A DNA stretch of 64,000 nucleotides from Luteimonas suaedae (GTDB lineage Bacteria; Pseudomonadota; Gammaproteobacteria; Xanthomonadales; Xanthomonadaceae). The stretch spans positions 33,118 to 97,117 of the forward strand of contig NZ_VSSP01000014.1 of the NCBI RefSeq assembly GCF_008312895.1, given 5' to 3'. The notes below the pieces were generated by a model that ran no database searches, had not been told where the DNA came from, and worked only from the letters and a program-made list of their open reading frames with translations. Shown piece by piece: positions 18,601 through 28,961 of this stretch (position 1 is the stretch's first letter; every line of letters starts with the position of its first letter). Position numbers and translations under genes: made by a program.

Positions 18601-19664
18601 GCGGCGACGCCTGGTCCTGGCCGCCCTTCGGGCTCGACGGCTTCGCCTGGCCATGGATGTTGCTGGCCTTGCCGTTGCCGTGGTTGTTGCGTGCCCTGCT
18701 GCCGGCGGCGCGCGGCGGCGGTGCCGCGCTGCGGGTGCCCTACGGCGAGCGCCTGCGCACGATCGCCACGGCGCGAGGGCCGGCGCGCGTCGGCGGCGGC
18801 CCTGCCTTGTGGATCGGCGCGTTGGCCTGGGCGCTGCTGTGCGTGGCCGCGGCGCGGCCGCAACAACTCGGCGAGGCGGTGCAGCCGCCGCAGGCAGGGC
18901 GCGACCTGATGCTGGCGGTGGACCTGTCCGGCAGCATGGCCGAGGAGGACATGCTGCTCGGCGATCGCATCGTCGACCGCCTCACCGCCGCCAAGGCGGT
19001 CATCGCCGATTTCCTCGACCGGCGTGCCGGCGATCGCGTCGGCCTGCTGGTGTTCGGGCGCCGCGCCTATGCGGTGGCGCCGCTCACGCTCGACCGCGAT
19101 TCGGTACGCGAGCAGTTGCTCGACAGCGTGATCGGCCTGGCCGGGCGCGAGACCGCGATCGGCGATGCGATCGGCCTGGCGGTCAAGCGCCTGCGCGCCG
19201 AGACCGACGGCGCCGAGGCCGGCGAGCGCGTGCTGATCCTGCTCACCGACGGCGTCAATACCGCGGGCCTGCTGGAGCCGGTCAAGGCCGCGGAACTCGC
19301 ACGGGACGCCCGGGTGCGCATCCACACCATTGCCTTCGGCGGCGATGGCGGCGAGCTGTCGATGTTCGGCTTTCGCGTGCGCGGGTCCGGTGGCGGTGAG
19401 GAGATGGACGAAGCGACGCTGCAGCGCGTCTCGGCGATGACCGGTGGGCGCATGTTCCGCGCCCGCGACACCGCGGAGCTCGCCGGCATCTACGCCGAGA
19501 TCGATCGTCTGGAGCCGGTACAGCGGCCGGCGCAGTCGGTCCGCCCGCGCGTCGAACGATACTACTGGCCACTGGGACTGGCGTTGTTGCTGGGGCTGGA
19601 TGCGCTGCTGCTGCCGCGGCTGCGGCGCTGGCGCCGGTCCGGCCCGGCAGGGGCCCAGGCATGA
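18597..19664 (+). CDS. batA: VWA domain membrane protein (BatA-like)
   Basis: 355 residues. N-terminal membrane segments (about 20-40 and 72-90), a von Willebrand A domain with an intact MIDAS motif DLSGSM and a following TDG motif (LLTDGVNTAG), and a C-terminal membrane helix (WPLGLALLLGLDALLLP). The VWA domain should face the periplasm and bind partner proteins through a metal ion. ATG at 18597 overlaps the previous stop (ATGA); an upstream GTG at 18579 is less likely. Confidence 0.93.
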   Translation: MSGDAWSWPPFGLDGFAWPWMLLALPLPWLLRALLPAARGGGAALRVPYGERLRTIATARGPARVGGGPALWIGALAWALLCVAAARPQQLGEAVQPPQAGRDLMLAVDLSGSMAEEDMLLGDRIVDRLTAAKAVIADFLDRRAGDRVGLLVFGRRAYAVAPLTLDRDSVREQLLDSVIGLAGRETAIGDAIGLAVKRLRAETDGAEAGERVLILLTDGVNTAGLLEPVKAAELARDARVRIHTIAFGGDGGELSMFGFRVRGSGGGEEMDEATLQRVSAMTGGRMFRARDTAELAGIYAEIDRLEPVQRPAQSVRPRVERYYWPLGLALLLGLDALLLPRLRRWRRSGPAGAQA

Positions 19665-21412
19665 GCGGCCTGTTCGGTGAGCTGGCATTCCTCCGTCCGC
19701 ATTGGTTGTGGGCGCTGGCGGCGCTGCCGGTCCTCGCCTGGTGGTGGCGGGCGCAGCGGCAGGCGCGAAGCGTCTGGCGCGACACTGTCGACCCGCACTT
19801 GCTGCCGCATTTGCTGGAAGCGCGGGCGGGCAGGCGCGACATCGTCGGGCTGGCGGTGGCGCTGTTGGCGTTCGCGCTCGCGGTGCTGGCGTTGGCCGGC
19901 CCGAGCTGGCGCCACGGCACGCAGCCGCTCTGGCAGTCGAGCATGCCGCTGGTGATCGCCGTCGACCTCTCCAGCGCCGCCCTCGCCAACGACCTGCCGC
20001 CGTCGCGGCTGCTGCAGGCGCGGGCCAAGATCGACGCGCTGCTGCGCGAACGCGCCGGCGGACAGGTCGGACTGGTGGCCTTCGCCGAGGATGCATTCAC
20101 CGTCGCGCCGTTGACGACCGACGCGGCCAACGTCGCGCTGTTCATCGACGCGTTGTCGCCGGAGATCATGCCCGTCGACGGCAGCCGACCCGGACGCGCG
20201 ATCGACTGGTCGGCGCGGCTGCTGCGGCGCGCCGGGTTCGACAGCGGCGAGATCCTGCTGCTGACCGGCGGCGCCGACGCCGAGGCGCAGCGCGCGGCGG
20301 CCGCCGCTGCCCGCGACGGCTATCGCGTCTCGGTGCTGGGCCTCGGCAGCATCCGCGGCGGGACCTATCGCGGTGCCGACGGACGTATCCTGCGCGCGCG
20401 ACTGGAAGCGGACGCACTGCGCGCGCTGGCGCGCGCCGGCGGTGGGGGCTATGCAGGCATTGCTGCCGGCGACACCGACCTGCGCGCGCTCGGGGTGCTG
20501 GATGCGACGGCCACGGCCGGCACTGCCCGTGGCGGCCGTGCCGGCGTCCGGCTCGACGACGGTTATTGGCTGCTGTTGCCGCTGTTGCTGCTGGCCGTGT
20601 TCGCGTTCCGTCGCGGCGGCGTCCTGGGTGCGCTGCTGCTGTGCCTGTGGCTGCCGCCGCCGCCCGCAGCCGCGCAGCCGCCGTCGCCGTCGCCGTCATC
20701 GGCAGCGGCACAGCAGCCGCAGGCCGGTGGCCTGTGGCGCCGCAGCGACCAGGCGGAATATTTGCGGATGCGCAGCGGGATCGAGGCATTCCGCAACGGC
20801 GACTTCGCCGCCGCCGAACGCGCCTGGCTTGGATTGTCCGGCGCCGAGGCCGCGTACAATCGCGGCAATGCGCTGGCGAAGGCCGGCCGCTATGAGGAGG
20901 CCATCGCCGCCTACGACCAGGCCCTGCAGGCGCAGCCGGGAATGGAGGACGCGATCGCCAACCGGCAGGCAGTGGAAGCGGCGATGCAACGGCAGCCGCC
21001 GTCGGGCCCGCGCGCCGATGCCGACGGCGAGCAGCGCTCCGGGCAGCCACCCCAGGCTCCGCAGGACGGCGAGCCGCAGCAGGAGCCGTCCACGGAGGAG
21101 GGCGACGACGCACCGGGTTCGGGCGACCGTCCAGACGATGCCGAGCAGCCCCCCGAGCCTGCGGACGCGCAGTCGCAGCAGCAGGCCGACGACGCGCAAC
21201 GCCAACGCATGCGCCAGGCCAGCCAGCCGCGGCAGGTCGGCGACGAGGAACGCACCGCCGCCGCGGAGCCGGCGGAAACGTCCGAGGCGCGCGAGCAGCG
21301 CGAGGCCAGTGAAGCCTGGCTGCGGCGGGTGCCGGATGATCCCGGCGGCCTGCTGCGCGCCAAGTTCAAGCTCGAGCACGAACGTCGCCGGCGTGAAGGA
21401 ACCGATCGATGA
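19661..21412 (+). CDS. Fused BatB/BatC: VWA plus TPR protein
   Basis: 583 residues combining two proteins that are separate in the original Bat operons. Order: membrane segments (about 10-25 and 60-80), a VWA domain, a membrane helix (about 295-315), then TPR repeats (GDFAAAERAWLGLSGAEAAYNRGNALAKAGRYEEAIAAYDQAL, in pieces at about 375-430), and a long disordered tail rich in P, Q, E and D. The MIDAS is degenerate: AVDLSSAAL has alanine where the second MIDAS serine (D-x-S-x-S) is expected, so metal binding may be weak or lost. It overlaps both neighbours by four bases. Confidence 0.92.
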   Translation: MSGLFGELAFLRPHWLWALAALPVLAWWWRAQRQARSVWRDTVDPHLLPHLLEARAGRRDIVGLAVALLAFALAVLALAGPSWRHGTQPLWQSSMPLVIAVDLSSAALANDLPPSRLLQARAKIDALLRERAGGQVGLVAFAEDAFTVAPLTTDAANVALFIDALSPEIMPVDGSRPGRAIDWSARLLRRAGFDSGEILLLTGGADAEAQRAAAAAARDGYRVSVLGLGSIRGGTYRGADGRILRARLEADALRALARAGGGGYAGIAAGDTDLRALGVLDATATAGTARGGRAGVRLDDGYWLLLPLLLLAVFAFRRGGVLGALLLCLWLPPPPAAAQPPSPSPSSAAAQQPQAGGLWRRSDQAEYLRMRSGIEAFRNGDFAAAERAWLGLSGAEAAYNRGNALAKAGRYEEAIAAYDQALQAQPGMEDAIANRQAVEAAMQRQPPSGPRADADGEQRSGQPPQAPQDGEPQQEPSTEEGDDAPGSGDRPDDAEQPPEPADAQSQQQADDAQRQRMRQASQPRQVGDEERTAAAEPAETSEAREQREASEAWLRRVPDDPGGLLRAKFKLEHERRRREGTDR

Positions 21413-23082
21413 TGCCGCGGAGCCGAGGCCTGTCGCTGTTGTTGCTGTCGCTGTGGTCACTGCTGCTGCCCGTCATGGCGCAGGCGCAGACCCGCGCCTG
21501 GCTCGACCGCGATCGGGTGGAACTCGGTGAGACCGCGACGCTCAACATCGAGACCGACCAGGCCGGCGTAGACGCGCCGGACTGGTCGCCACTGGACCGG
21601 GATTTCGCGGTCAGCGGACATACCAGCAGTCGCCGGATCGAATCCGTCAACGGCCGCACGCAAGCCCGGGTGCTGTTCGCCGTCGCGCTGCAGCCGCGGC
21701 GCGAAGGCCTGGTCACGGTGCCGGCACTGCGCGTCGGCAGCGAGCGTACCCAACCGCTGACCATGACCGTCAGCCCGGCGAGCACCGCGCCGGCGCGCGC
21801 CGGTGCGGTGACTTTCATCGAGGCCGAGGCCGATAGCCAGCAGGCCTACGTGCAGCAGGCGATCGGCTACGTGCTGCGCCTGTACTACGCCACGCCGTTG
21901 GTGTCCGGGCAGCTCGAGCAGCCGCAGCCCGAAGGTGCATCGCTGCAGCGCATCGGCAACGATCTGCAGTACAGCCGCGACATCGACGGCCGCCGCTACA
22001 CCGTGGTCGAGCGCCGCTTCCTGTTGATTCCCGAGCGCAGCGGCACGCTGACCGTTCCCGGGGCGCAGTTCCGCGGCCGCGGCACCGGCAGTTTCTTCGA
22101 CGACGTGTTCGGCGGCGGTGGCTCACGCACCCTGCGCGCCAGCGGCGCGCCGCGGTTCCTTGAGATCGCGCCCATCCCCGACGGTGCCCCGCAACCGTGG
22201 CTGCCGTTGCGCGGACTGGACGTGCGCTATCTGCAGACGCCGCAATCGGCCCGTGTCGGCGAGGCCGCGACCGTGGTCATGGAACTGCGTGCCGACGGCG
22301 CGACGGGAGCGCAAATGGTCGCGCCGGACCTGCAGGTGGACGGCGCCCAGGTCTTCGCCGAACCACCGGAGATCGAGGAGCATTTCGATCGTGGCCGTCC
22401 CCAGGTCCGGCTCACGCGCCGTTTCTCGATCGTGCCCGCGCGCGCCGGCCGGCTCGAGGTGCGAGGCCCGCAACTGCAATGGTGGGACGTGCGCGCGGGC
22501 AGCGCGCGCACCGCATCGTTGCCCGACTTCGCCCTGGAGGTGGCGGGCGAGGCTGCGCCGCCGGTGGATACCGCACCGACCGCGCCGGCGGCCGCCGCGA
22601 GCGGCGACGATCAAGGCTGGATCCGTGTGCCCGGCGTGCAGGGCGAAGTGCGGCCCTGGGCGGTGGCGACGGTACTGTTCGCGTTGCTGTGGCTGGGCAC
22701 GCTGATGTGGGCGCTGCACCGGCGCCCGACGGCAAAACCCGATCCGTCGGGAGCCGCGACGCCGCCTGCCGACAGCGCGTCCGATGCAGCGCGGCTGCGG
22801 CGCCTGCGGCTCGCGCTGGACACCGCGGATCTGGGCGAGGTGGGGGATGCGCTGTGCGGTCTGGCATCGCCGCCGGCAGCGGACCTGGATGTCTTGCGGG
22901 CGCAACTCGCCGATCCGGCCCAGCGTGCGGCGATCGATGCGCTGCAGCGTGCACGCTGGGCGGGCGGCGATGCCGCGGCGGCGCGTTCCGCCGTGCGCGA
23001 GGCGTTCGCTGACGGCCTGCGCCGGCCGCCGGCCGCGGCATCCGCCAGGCCGTCGCCGCTGCCGCCGCTGTATCCCAACTGA
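21409..23082 (+). CDS. batD: BatD family protein
   Basis: 557 residues. A signal peptide (LLLLSLWSLLLPVMAQAQT, cleavage near residue 25) is followed by a long beta-rich periplasmic region with repeated Ig-like modules (RAWLDRDRVELGETATLNIET and AYVQQAIGYVLRLYY) and one membrane helix near 420-440 (WAVATVLFALLWLGTLMWAL). A cytoplasmic proline/alanine-rich tail closes it. Last gene of the moxR-bat operon; a REP-bounded element follows at 23098. Confidence 0.92.
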   Translation: MMPRSRGLSLLLLSLWSLLLPVMAQAQTRAWLDRDRVELGETATLNIETDQAGVDAPDWSPLDRDFAVSGHTSSRRIESVNGRTQARVLFAVALQPRREGLVTVPALRVGSERTQPLTMTVSPASTAPARAGAVTFIEAEADSQQAYVQQAIGYVLRLYYATPLVSGQLEQPQPEGASLQRIGNDLQYSRDIDGRRYTVVERRFLLIPERSGTLTVPGAQFRGRGTGSFFDDVFGGGGSRTLRASGAPRFLEIAPIPDGAPQPWLPLRGLDVRYLQTPQSARVGEAATVVMELRADGATGAQMVAPDLQVDGAQVFAEPPEIEEHFDRGRPQVRLTRRFSIVPARAGRLEVRGPQLQWWDVRAGSARTASLPDFALEVAGEAAPPVDTAPTAPAAAASGDDQGWIRVPGVQGEVRPWAVATVLFALLWLGTLMWALHRRPTAKPDPSGAATPPADSASDAARLRRLRLALDTADLGEVGDALCGLASPPAADLDVLRAQLADPAQRAAIDALQRARWAGGDAAAARSAVREAFADGLRRPPAAASARPSPLPPLYPN

Positions 23083-23097
23083 TTTTCCAGGGCGGTC

Positions 23098-23239
23098 GTA
23101 GGAGCGCGCCATGCGCGCGATACCGCGGGCATCGCGCCGCCCAGAAATGCCGGTGACCGGCGCGCCTGCCGGTCCAGAATCGCGGCGTCCACCGGATCCT
23201 GCCGGCACCCGCGGCATCGCGCGCATGGCGCGCTCCTAC
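23098..23239. repeat. REP-bounded 142-bp element, copy 1 (family A)
   Basis: Two 24-base REP sequences beginning GTAGGAGCGCGCCATGCG in inverted orientation at 23098-23121 and 23216-23239, perfect complements of each other, around a 94-base core. The core is about 90% like that of the element at 46241-46381 when one is reversed. It fills most of the batD-symporter gap. Confidence 0.9.
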
Positions 23240-23322
23240 GGGAGAGGTGGCCGCGGCGCCACGGCGCCGGTCCGGCCGGGGCGCTTTGCTAAGCTGCGCG
23301 CTGTCCCACCGGAACCGCCCGC

Positions 23323-24630
23323 ATGACCGAGCCGACCGTGACCGCTCCGCGCCGGATGCCGCTGCATACCAAGATGCTGATCGGCTTCGTCGTCGGCACC
23401 ACTGCCGGCATCGCCGCCAACCTGCTGGTCGGCGAGGCGGCCTGGCTCGAGGGCCTGATCGCCTACGTCACCGACCCGATCGGCCAGCTGTTCCTGCGCC
23501 TGCTGTTCATGCTGGTCATGCCGCTGGTGTTCTCGGCGCTGGTGCTGGGCGTGGTGGAGATCGGCGATCCGCGCTCGCTCGGCCGCATCGGCATCAAGAC
23601 CCTGCTGTGGGTGCTGACGGTCACCGCGATCGCCGTCACCATCGGCCTGGTGCTGGTGAACCTGCTGCAGCCGGGCACCGGCCTGCCGCCGGAAGTCGGG
23701 GAGGGGCTGCTTGCCGCATCGTCGGATCGCGCCGTCGAGATCGCCAACGCGCGCCAGGGGGTGTCCGGCATCGACGTCCTGCTCAATATCGTGCCGCGCA
23801 ATCCGGTCCAGGCCGCCGCCAATGGCGACCTGATCGCGGTGATGTTCTTCGCGCTGATGTTTGGTATCGCCGCCACCGTGATCCGCAGCGATGGCACTCG
23901 CAGCTTCGTCGACGCGGTGCAGGGCGTGTACGACATCTGCCTGAAGCTGATCGGCTGGGTGATCGCGCTGGCGCCGTACGCGGTAGCCGCGCTGCTGTTC
24001 TCGATCACCGCCAAGCTCGGTATCGACGTGCTGTTGCAGCTGGCGCGCTTCGTCGGCACCGTGCTGGCGGCGTTGGCGATCCATTTCTTCGTGGTGTTTC
24101 CGCTGCTGCTGCGCCTGTTCGGCGGCATGGGGCCGATGACGTTCCTCCGCGGCGCGGAACCGGCGCTGCTGACCGCGTTCTCCACCTCGTCCTCGAGCGC
24201 GACGTTGCCGACCACGCTCAAGGTCACGGTGGACAACCTCGGCGTGCCAAGCCGCGTCGCCCGCTTCGTCTGTACCCTCGGCGCCACCGCCAACATGAAC
24301 GGCACCGCGCTGTTCGAGGGCATCACCGTGCTGTTCCTGGCGCAGTTCTTCGGCGTGGAGCTCAGCCTCGTGCAGCAGGTGACGATCCTGGTGCTGTGCA
24401 TCCTCGGTTCGGTCGGCGCCGCCGGCGTGCCCGGCGGTTCGCTGCCGGTGATCGCGATGATCCTGGCGATGTTCGGCATTCCGCCCGAGGGCATCGGCCT
24501 GATCCTGGGCGTCGACCGCTTGCTCGACATGTGCCGCACCGTGGTCAACGTCGGCGGCGACATGGCCGGTTCGGTGGTGATCGGGCGCAGCGAGACGAAA
24601 GCCGAGGCCCTGCGGGAGGCGGCCCGGTAG
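23323..24630 (+). CDS. Dicarboxylate/amino acid:cation symporter (SDF family)
   Basis: 435-residue inner-membrane protein of the DAACS/glutamate transporter family, importing C4-dicarboxylates or acidic amino acids with Na+ or H+. Eight helices plus re-entrant loops are expected. Family motifs are visible: the serine-rich loop TAFSTSSSSATLPTTL and the NMNGTALFEG segment (GATANMNGT), plus GSVGAAGVPGGSLPVIAMIL and DRLLDMCRTVVNVGGD. Exact substrate cannot be told. The TAG stop codon belongs to a REP sequence (family B) that starts at 24627. Confidence 0.95.
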   Translation: MTEPTVTAPRRMPLHTKMLIGFVVGTTAGIAANLLVGEAAWLEGLIAYVTDPIGQLFLRLLFMLVMPLVFSALVLGVVEIGDPRSLGRIGIKTLLWVLTVTAIAVTIGLVLVNLLQPGTGLPPEVGEGLLAASSDRAVEIANARQGVSGIDVLLNIVPRNPVQAAANGDLIAVMFFALMFGIAATVIRSDGTRSFVDAVQGVYDICLKLIGWVIALAPYAVAALLFSITAKLGIDVLLQLARFVGTVLAALAIHFFVVFPLLLRLFGGMGPMTFLRGAEPALLTAFSTSSSSATLPTTLKVTVDNLGVPSRVARFVCTLGATANMNGTALFEGITVLFLAQFFGVELSLVQQVTILVLCILGSVGAAGVPGGSLPVIAMILAMFGIPPEGIGLILGVDRLLDMCRTVVNVGGDMAGSVVIGRSETKAEALREAAR

Positions 24631-24764
24631 GAGGGGCTTCAGCCCCGGCATGCAGCGCAACCGGAACGAGCCTGGCGCCCCTCATCGCTACCCGTGGCGG
24701 CGGTGTTCGTATTCGCGGCTTCCTGGGATGCGTCTGGCGCGGTCGGGACTGAAGCCCCTCCTGC
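24627..24764. repeat. REP doublet, family B, copy 1
   Basis: GTAGGAGGGGCTTCAGCC-type sequence at 24627-24649 and an inverted partner at 24742-24764, separated by 92 bases. The first copy overlaps the end of the symporter gene and contributes its TAG stop. Confidence 0.85.
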
Positions 24765-24854
24765 AGGGGAGACGGATGTTGGGGCTCCGGCAAACCGCCG
24801 GCGCTCATGGGACAATGCGCATCCCGCCCGCTGCCGCCAACGCCCCCGGACTCC

Positions 24855-26858
24855 ATGACCAAGCCGACCCGTCGCGACCTCGCCAACGCCATCCGCTTCC
24901 TCGCCGCCGACGCGGTGGAAGCCGCCAAATCCGGGCATCCGGGCATGCCGATGGGCATGGCCGACATCGCCGAGGTGCTGTGGAACGACTATCTGAGCCA
25001 TAACCCCGGCAACCCGAAGTGGTTCAACCGCGATCGCTTCCTGCTGTCCAACGGCCATGGCTCGATGCTGCAGTACGCGCTGCTGCATCTGTCCGGCTAC
25101 GACCTGCCGCTGGAGGACCTGAAGCACTTCCGCCAGCTCGGCTACAAGACCCCGGGCCATCCGGAGAACTTCGTCACCACCGGCGTCGAGACCACCACCG
25201 GCCCGCTCGGCCAGGGTTTCGCCAATGCGGTCGGGTTCGCCCTGGCGGAGAAGCTGCTGGCACAGCGCTACAACCGTCCGGAATATGCCGTCGTCGACCA
25301 TCGCACCTGGGTGTTCATGGGCGACGGCTGCATGATGGAGGGCATTTCGCACGAGGCCGCCTCGCTCGCCGGCACCCTCAAGCTGGGCAAGCTGGTGGCG
25401 TTCTGGGACGACAACGGCATTTCGATCGACGGCGAAGTCGCCGGCTGGTTCACCGACGACACCCCGGCGCGCTTCGAGGCCTACGGCTGGCAGGTGATCC
25501 GCGGCGTCGACGGCCATGACGCGGACGAGGTCCGGACCGCGATCGACACCGCGTTGGCGCAGGACGAGCGGCCCACGCTGATCTGCTGCCGCACCACGAT
25601 CGGCTTCGGCGCGCCGACTAAGGCCGGCAAGGAGTCCTCGCACGGCGCGCCGCTCGGCGCCGACGAGATCGCCGCCGCGCGCAAGGCGCTGGACTGGCCG
25701 CACGGCGCGTTCGAGATCCCGCAGGAGATCTACGACGGCTGGCGCGCCAACAGCGCCGGTACCGTGCGCGAGGACCAGTGGAACCGGCTGTTCGACGGCT
25801 ACGCACAGCGCCATCCGCAGCTGGCCGACGAACTGACGCGACGCTCGCACGGTGAGCTGCCGGGCGACTTCGCCGCCGCCGCCGATGCCTATATCGCCAA
25901 GCTGCAGACCGACGGCCCGAGCATCGCATCGCGCAAGGCCTCGCAGATGGCGATCGAGGCGTTCGCGCCGCAGCTGCCGGAACTGCTCGGCGGTTCCGCC
26001 GACCTCGCCGGCTCCAATCTGACGCTATGGAGCGGCAGCAAGACCGCGGCCAGCGATGATCCGGACGCGAACTACGTCTATTACGGCGTACGCGAGTTCG
26101 CGATGACCGCGATCGGCAACGGCTTGGCGTTGCACGGCGGCTTCATCCCCTACGACGCGACCTTCCTGGTGTTCAGCGACTACGCCCGCAACGCCGTGCG
26201 CATGGGTGCGCTGATGGGCGCGCACGTGATCCATGTCTACACCCACGATTCGATCGGCCTGGGTGAGGACGGCCCGACCCACCAGCCGGTCGAGCATCTG
26301 GCGAGCCTGCGTTACATCCCGCACAACGACGTCTGGCGCCCCTGCGACGCGGTCGAGTCGGCGGTGGCGTGGAAAGCCGCGATCGAGCGCAACGACGGCC
26401 CCAGCTGCCTGGTGTTCTCGCGCCAGAGCTTGCCGCACCAGGCGCGCGACGAAGCACAGGTGGCCGCGATCGCGCGCGGCGGCTACGTGCTGGCCGACGC
26501 CGAGGGCGGCGTGCCCGACGCGATCCTGATCGCCACCGGCTCCGAGGTCGGCCTCGCGATGGAGGCGAAGACGGCGCTGGATGCCGATGGCGTGCGCACG
26601 CGCGTGGTGTCGATGCCCTCGACCGACGTGTTCGACCGCCAGGATGCGGACTATCGCGAGTCGGTCCTGCCCGATGCCTGCCGTCGGCGCGTGGCGGTCG
26701 AGGCCGGCGTCACCGACTTCTGGCGCAAATATGTCGGCCTGGATGGCGCCGTGGTCGGCCTCGACCGTTTCGGTGCGTCGGCGCCGGCAGGCGTGCTGTT
26801 CGAGCACTTCGGGTTCACCGCCGACAAGGTCGCCGCCGCTGTGAAGGCGATCGTCTGA
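24855..26858 (+). CDS. tkt: Transketolase
   Basis: Thiamine-diphosphate enzyme moving two-carbon units between sugar phosphates in the non-oxidative pentose phosphate pathway. 667 residues, normal length. It shows the N-terminal substrate motif [18 protein letters not shown], the ThDP motif GDGCMMEG...DDN (about 155-187), and in the Pyr domain the catalytic [19 protein letters not shown] and [20 protein letters not shown]. The ATG at 24855 ([16 protein letters not shown]) matches the family start; the frame is open upstream. A REP hairpin follows the stop. Confidence 0.97.
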   Translation: MTKPTRRDLANAIRFLAADAVEAAKSGHPGMPMGMADIAEVLWNDYLSHNPGNPKWFNRDRFLLSNGHGSMLQYALLHLSGYDLPLEDLKHFRQLGYKTPGHPENFVTTGVETTTGPLGQGFANAVGFALAEKLLAQRYNRPEYAVVDHRTWVFMGDGCMMEGISHEAASLAGTLKLGKLVAFWDDNGISIDGEVAGWFTDDTPARFEAYGWQVIRGVDGHDADEVRTAIDTALAQDERPTLICCRTTIGFGAPTKAGKESSHGAPLGADEIAAARKALDWPHGAFEIPQEIYDGWRANSAGTVREDQWNRLFDGYAQRHPQLADELTRRSHGELPGDFAAAADAYIAKLQTDGPSIASRKASQMAIEAFAPQLPELLGGSADLAGSNLTLWSGSKTAASDDPDANYVYYGVREFAMTAIGNGLALHGGFIPYDATFLVFSDYARNAVRMGALMGAHVIHVYTHDSIGLGEDGPTHQPVEHLASLRYIPHNDVWRPCDAVESAVAWKAAIERNDGPSCLVFSRQSLPHQARDEAQVAAIARGGYVLADAEGGVPDAILIATGSEVGLAMEAKTALDADGVRTRVVSMPSTDVFDRQDADYRESVLPDACRRRVAVEAGVTDFWRKYVGLDGAVVGLDRFGASAPAGVLFEHFGFTADKVAAAVKAIV

Positions 26859-26870
26859 TCGGCTGGCGGG

Positions 26871-26929
26871 GTCGGGGCTGAAGCCCCTCCTACAGCCGTC
26901 CTCATTGTAGGAGGGGCTTCAGCCCCGAC
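26871..26929. repeat. REP hairpin, family B, copy 2
   Basis: Two perfect inverted copies of the 23-base family B sequence (26871-26893 and 26907-26929) with only 13 bases between. They would form one long stem-loop between the convergent tkt and acetyl-CoA hydrolase genes and could stop both transcripts. The stop codon (26919-26921) and last codons of the minus-strand gene lie inside the right copy. Confidence 0.88.
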
Positions 26930-28874
26930 CCGACGCGCGCAGCGCGTACCCCAGCAGCCGCGCCTGGATCCATTCGCCGGCGCCTTGTGGAGCCTCCAGG
27001 TCCATCCGCTGCAACGCGCCACGGTCGTCGCTGTCGCCGGCCAGCGACGCGCGGACCAGGATGCCGAGTTTGCCGCTCGTGGTCCCGGTCCGTTCCTTCA
27101 ACCAGGCCAGCGCCTTGACCAGCCGCTGCTCGACCTCGGTGAAGTCGCTGCCGAGCGGATAGTCGGGCAAGGTGCCGTCGGTACGCAGCGGCGCCAGCGC
27201 CTCGCGCAACCGCTGCGGCGTGTTGCGCCGCCAGGCCTCCGGCGCGGCGAAGTCCCCACGCAGCTTCTTCGATCGTTTCGCTTCCTCCAGCAGCGCCTGC
27301 TGGAAGCGTGCGTCGGCGATGCCGGCCATCGCGACCACGCAACCCTCGTCGACCTTGCCGCGCACATCGGCGATGCCGTATTCGGTGATGTAGAGGTCGC
27401 GCAGGTGGCGGGGGATGGTGACGTGGCCGTAGTTCCAGCGGATGTTCGATGCGGTCTTGCCGCCGCTGTCGCGCGCCGCGCGCAGCAGCAGCGCGGAACG
27501 GCCGTCCGGCAGCGCGTGCGCCATCGCCACGAAGTTGTACTGGCCGCCGACGCCGGAAACCACGCGCCCGTCTTCCAGCCCGTCCGAAACCGCTGCGCCG
27601 AGCGCCGTGGCCATCATGCAGGTGTTGAAGAAGCGGCCGTCGCGGCGCTGCAGCTGTTCCAGGCCCTCGTCCAGGCCGTACAGCTCGTTGACCTCGCCGA
27701 CGCGCTTCATGCCGATGCCGCGGCGGGTGTCGTCGTCGAGCGTGCGCAGCCAGGCGTAGAAATCGGGCGAGCCGAGATAGAACGCGCCGTGCAGGAACTC
27801 GCCGTCGCGCTCGAGCAGTTCCCGATCCAGGTCACTGGCGTCGCCGTCGTTGATCCGCCGCATCAGCGCCGCCTTGTCGACCACCTTGCGCCGGATCACC
27901 CCGGCTTCGACCAGGCGCTTGAAGCCCTCGTTGAGCATTTCGCTGCAGCCGTACAGCCCCTGCGCGAACGGCGCCAGCCCGCCGGAGGCGCGCACCGCGG
28001 GATGCGATTCCAGCTCCGGATCGAGCGCCGCCAGCACCCGGCGGTAGGCGGCGTTGTCGGTATGTCGCAATGCCAGCGCGTGGCACAGCGCATCGGCCAG
28101 GGCGCCGATGCCGATCTGCAGGGTGCCGCCGTCGCGCACCAGCGCGCTGGCATAAAAGCCGATCGCGTACTCGGCATCGCCCACCGGCTGCCGTGGCAGT
28201 CCGAACAGCTGCGGGTACGGCGGCGGCGGTGCGATCACAGCGTCGAAGTACGACGCGTCCACCGCGGCGGTGCCGTCCAGCCACGGCAGCCGCGGATCGA
28301 TCTCCGCCACCAGCAGCGGGCGCGGCAATCCACGCGCCATCACCGCGTCCACGGCGTCGAACGTCAGGTCGGTATTCGACGACAGCGACAGCCGCGTGCC
28401 GTCGTCGTTCGCCGCCACTTTCTGCACGATGCAGTTGAGGCCGCGCTCGGCCAGCGCGCGGGCGACGTGGGTGTAGTTGAGGCTGGCGTAGCGCCGCTGC
28501 GCCTGCGCCGAGCCGAGCAGGGCGCCGGACTGCAGGTAGAACTCCTCGATGCTGACATGCACCGGCAGGGCGTCGCGGCGCATCGCGGCGACGTAGGCCA
28601 GGCGCGGGAAATCCTCGCCGAAATGCCGGGCGACGAACGGCGCCAGGAAGCGCTTCTCCAGCCCGGCGCCGCCCGGCGGCGGATCCAGCGACAGCGCCGT
28701 GTACAGCGTCAGCGGATGCGATGGGTCCTGCTCCACCCGCGCGTACAGCGCGTTGAGCAGCCGGTGCGGCTTGCCGAGGCCGAGCGGGGCGCCCACGTGC
28801 AACGGGCCGGGAATGCGTTCGAGCAGGAAATCGACGGCGCTTTCGAGATCCTCGAACAGACGTGGCGTATTCAT
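26919..28874 (-). CDS. Acetyl-CoA hydrolase/transferase family protein
   Basis: 651 residues with a CoA-transferase fold. The C-terminal half carries family-like segments: [27 protein letters not shown], then [24 protein letters not shown] near residues 500-545. The N-terminal half ([35 protein letters not shown]) resembles the CoA-transferase N-terminal domain. It probably moves CoA between acetate and another acid or hydrolyses acetyl-CoA; the substrate is unknown. It is longer than the usual 500-residue enzymes because of a C-terminal addition after about 600. Start ATG at 28874 was preferred to an upstream start at 28913. The last residues (SGRG) and stop come from a REP. Confidence 0.88.
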   Translation of the reverse strand: MNTPRLFEDLESAVDFLLERIPGPLHVGAPLGLGKPHRLLNALYARVEQDPSHPLTLYTALSLDPPPGGAGLEKRFLAPFVARHFGEDFPRLAYVAAMRRDALPVHVSIEEFYLQSGALLGSAQAQRRYASLNYTHVARALAERGLNCIVQKVAANDDGTRLSLSSNTDLTFDAVDAVMARGLPRPLLVAEIDPRLPWLDGTAAVDASYFDAVIAPPPPYPQLFGLPRQPVGDAEYAIGFYASALVRDGGTLQIGIGALADALCHALALRHTDNAAYRRVLAALDPELESHPAVRASGGLAPFAQGLYGCSEMLNEGFKRLVEAGVIRRKVVDKAALMRRINDGDASDLDRELLERDGEFLHGAFYLGSPDFYAWLRTLDDDTRRGIGMKRVGEVNELYGLDEGLEQLQRRDGRFFNTCMMATALGAAVSDGLEDGRVVSGVGGQYNFVAMAHALPDGRSALLLRAARDSGGKTASNIRWNYGHVTIPRHLRDLYITEYGIADVRGKVDEGCVVAMAGIADARFQQALLEEAKRSKKLRGDFAAPEAWRRNTPQRLREALAPLRTDGTLPDYPLGSDFTEVEQRLVKALAWLKERTGTTSGKLGILVRASLAGDSDDRGALQRMDLEAPQGAGEWIQARLLGYALRASGRG

Positions 28875-28961
28875 GGCATGAGTATCGCACTGGCGGCGAT
28901 TGCAGCTCGACAATGGCGATGATTAGCCGATTCGTGGCGGCCCGCCGGGCTTCCGGCCCGC

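Noticed and set aside
26985..28922. Plus-strand frame of about 645 codons opposite the acetyl-CoA hydrolase gene
   Set aside because: Shadow; the minus-strand product has recognisable CoA-transferase segments.
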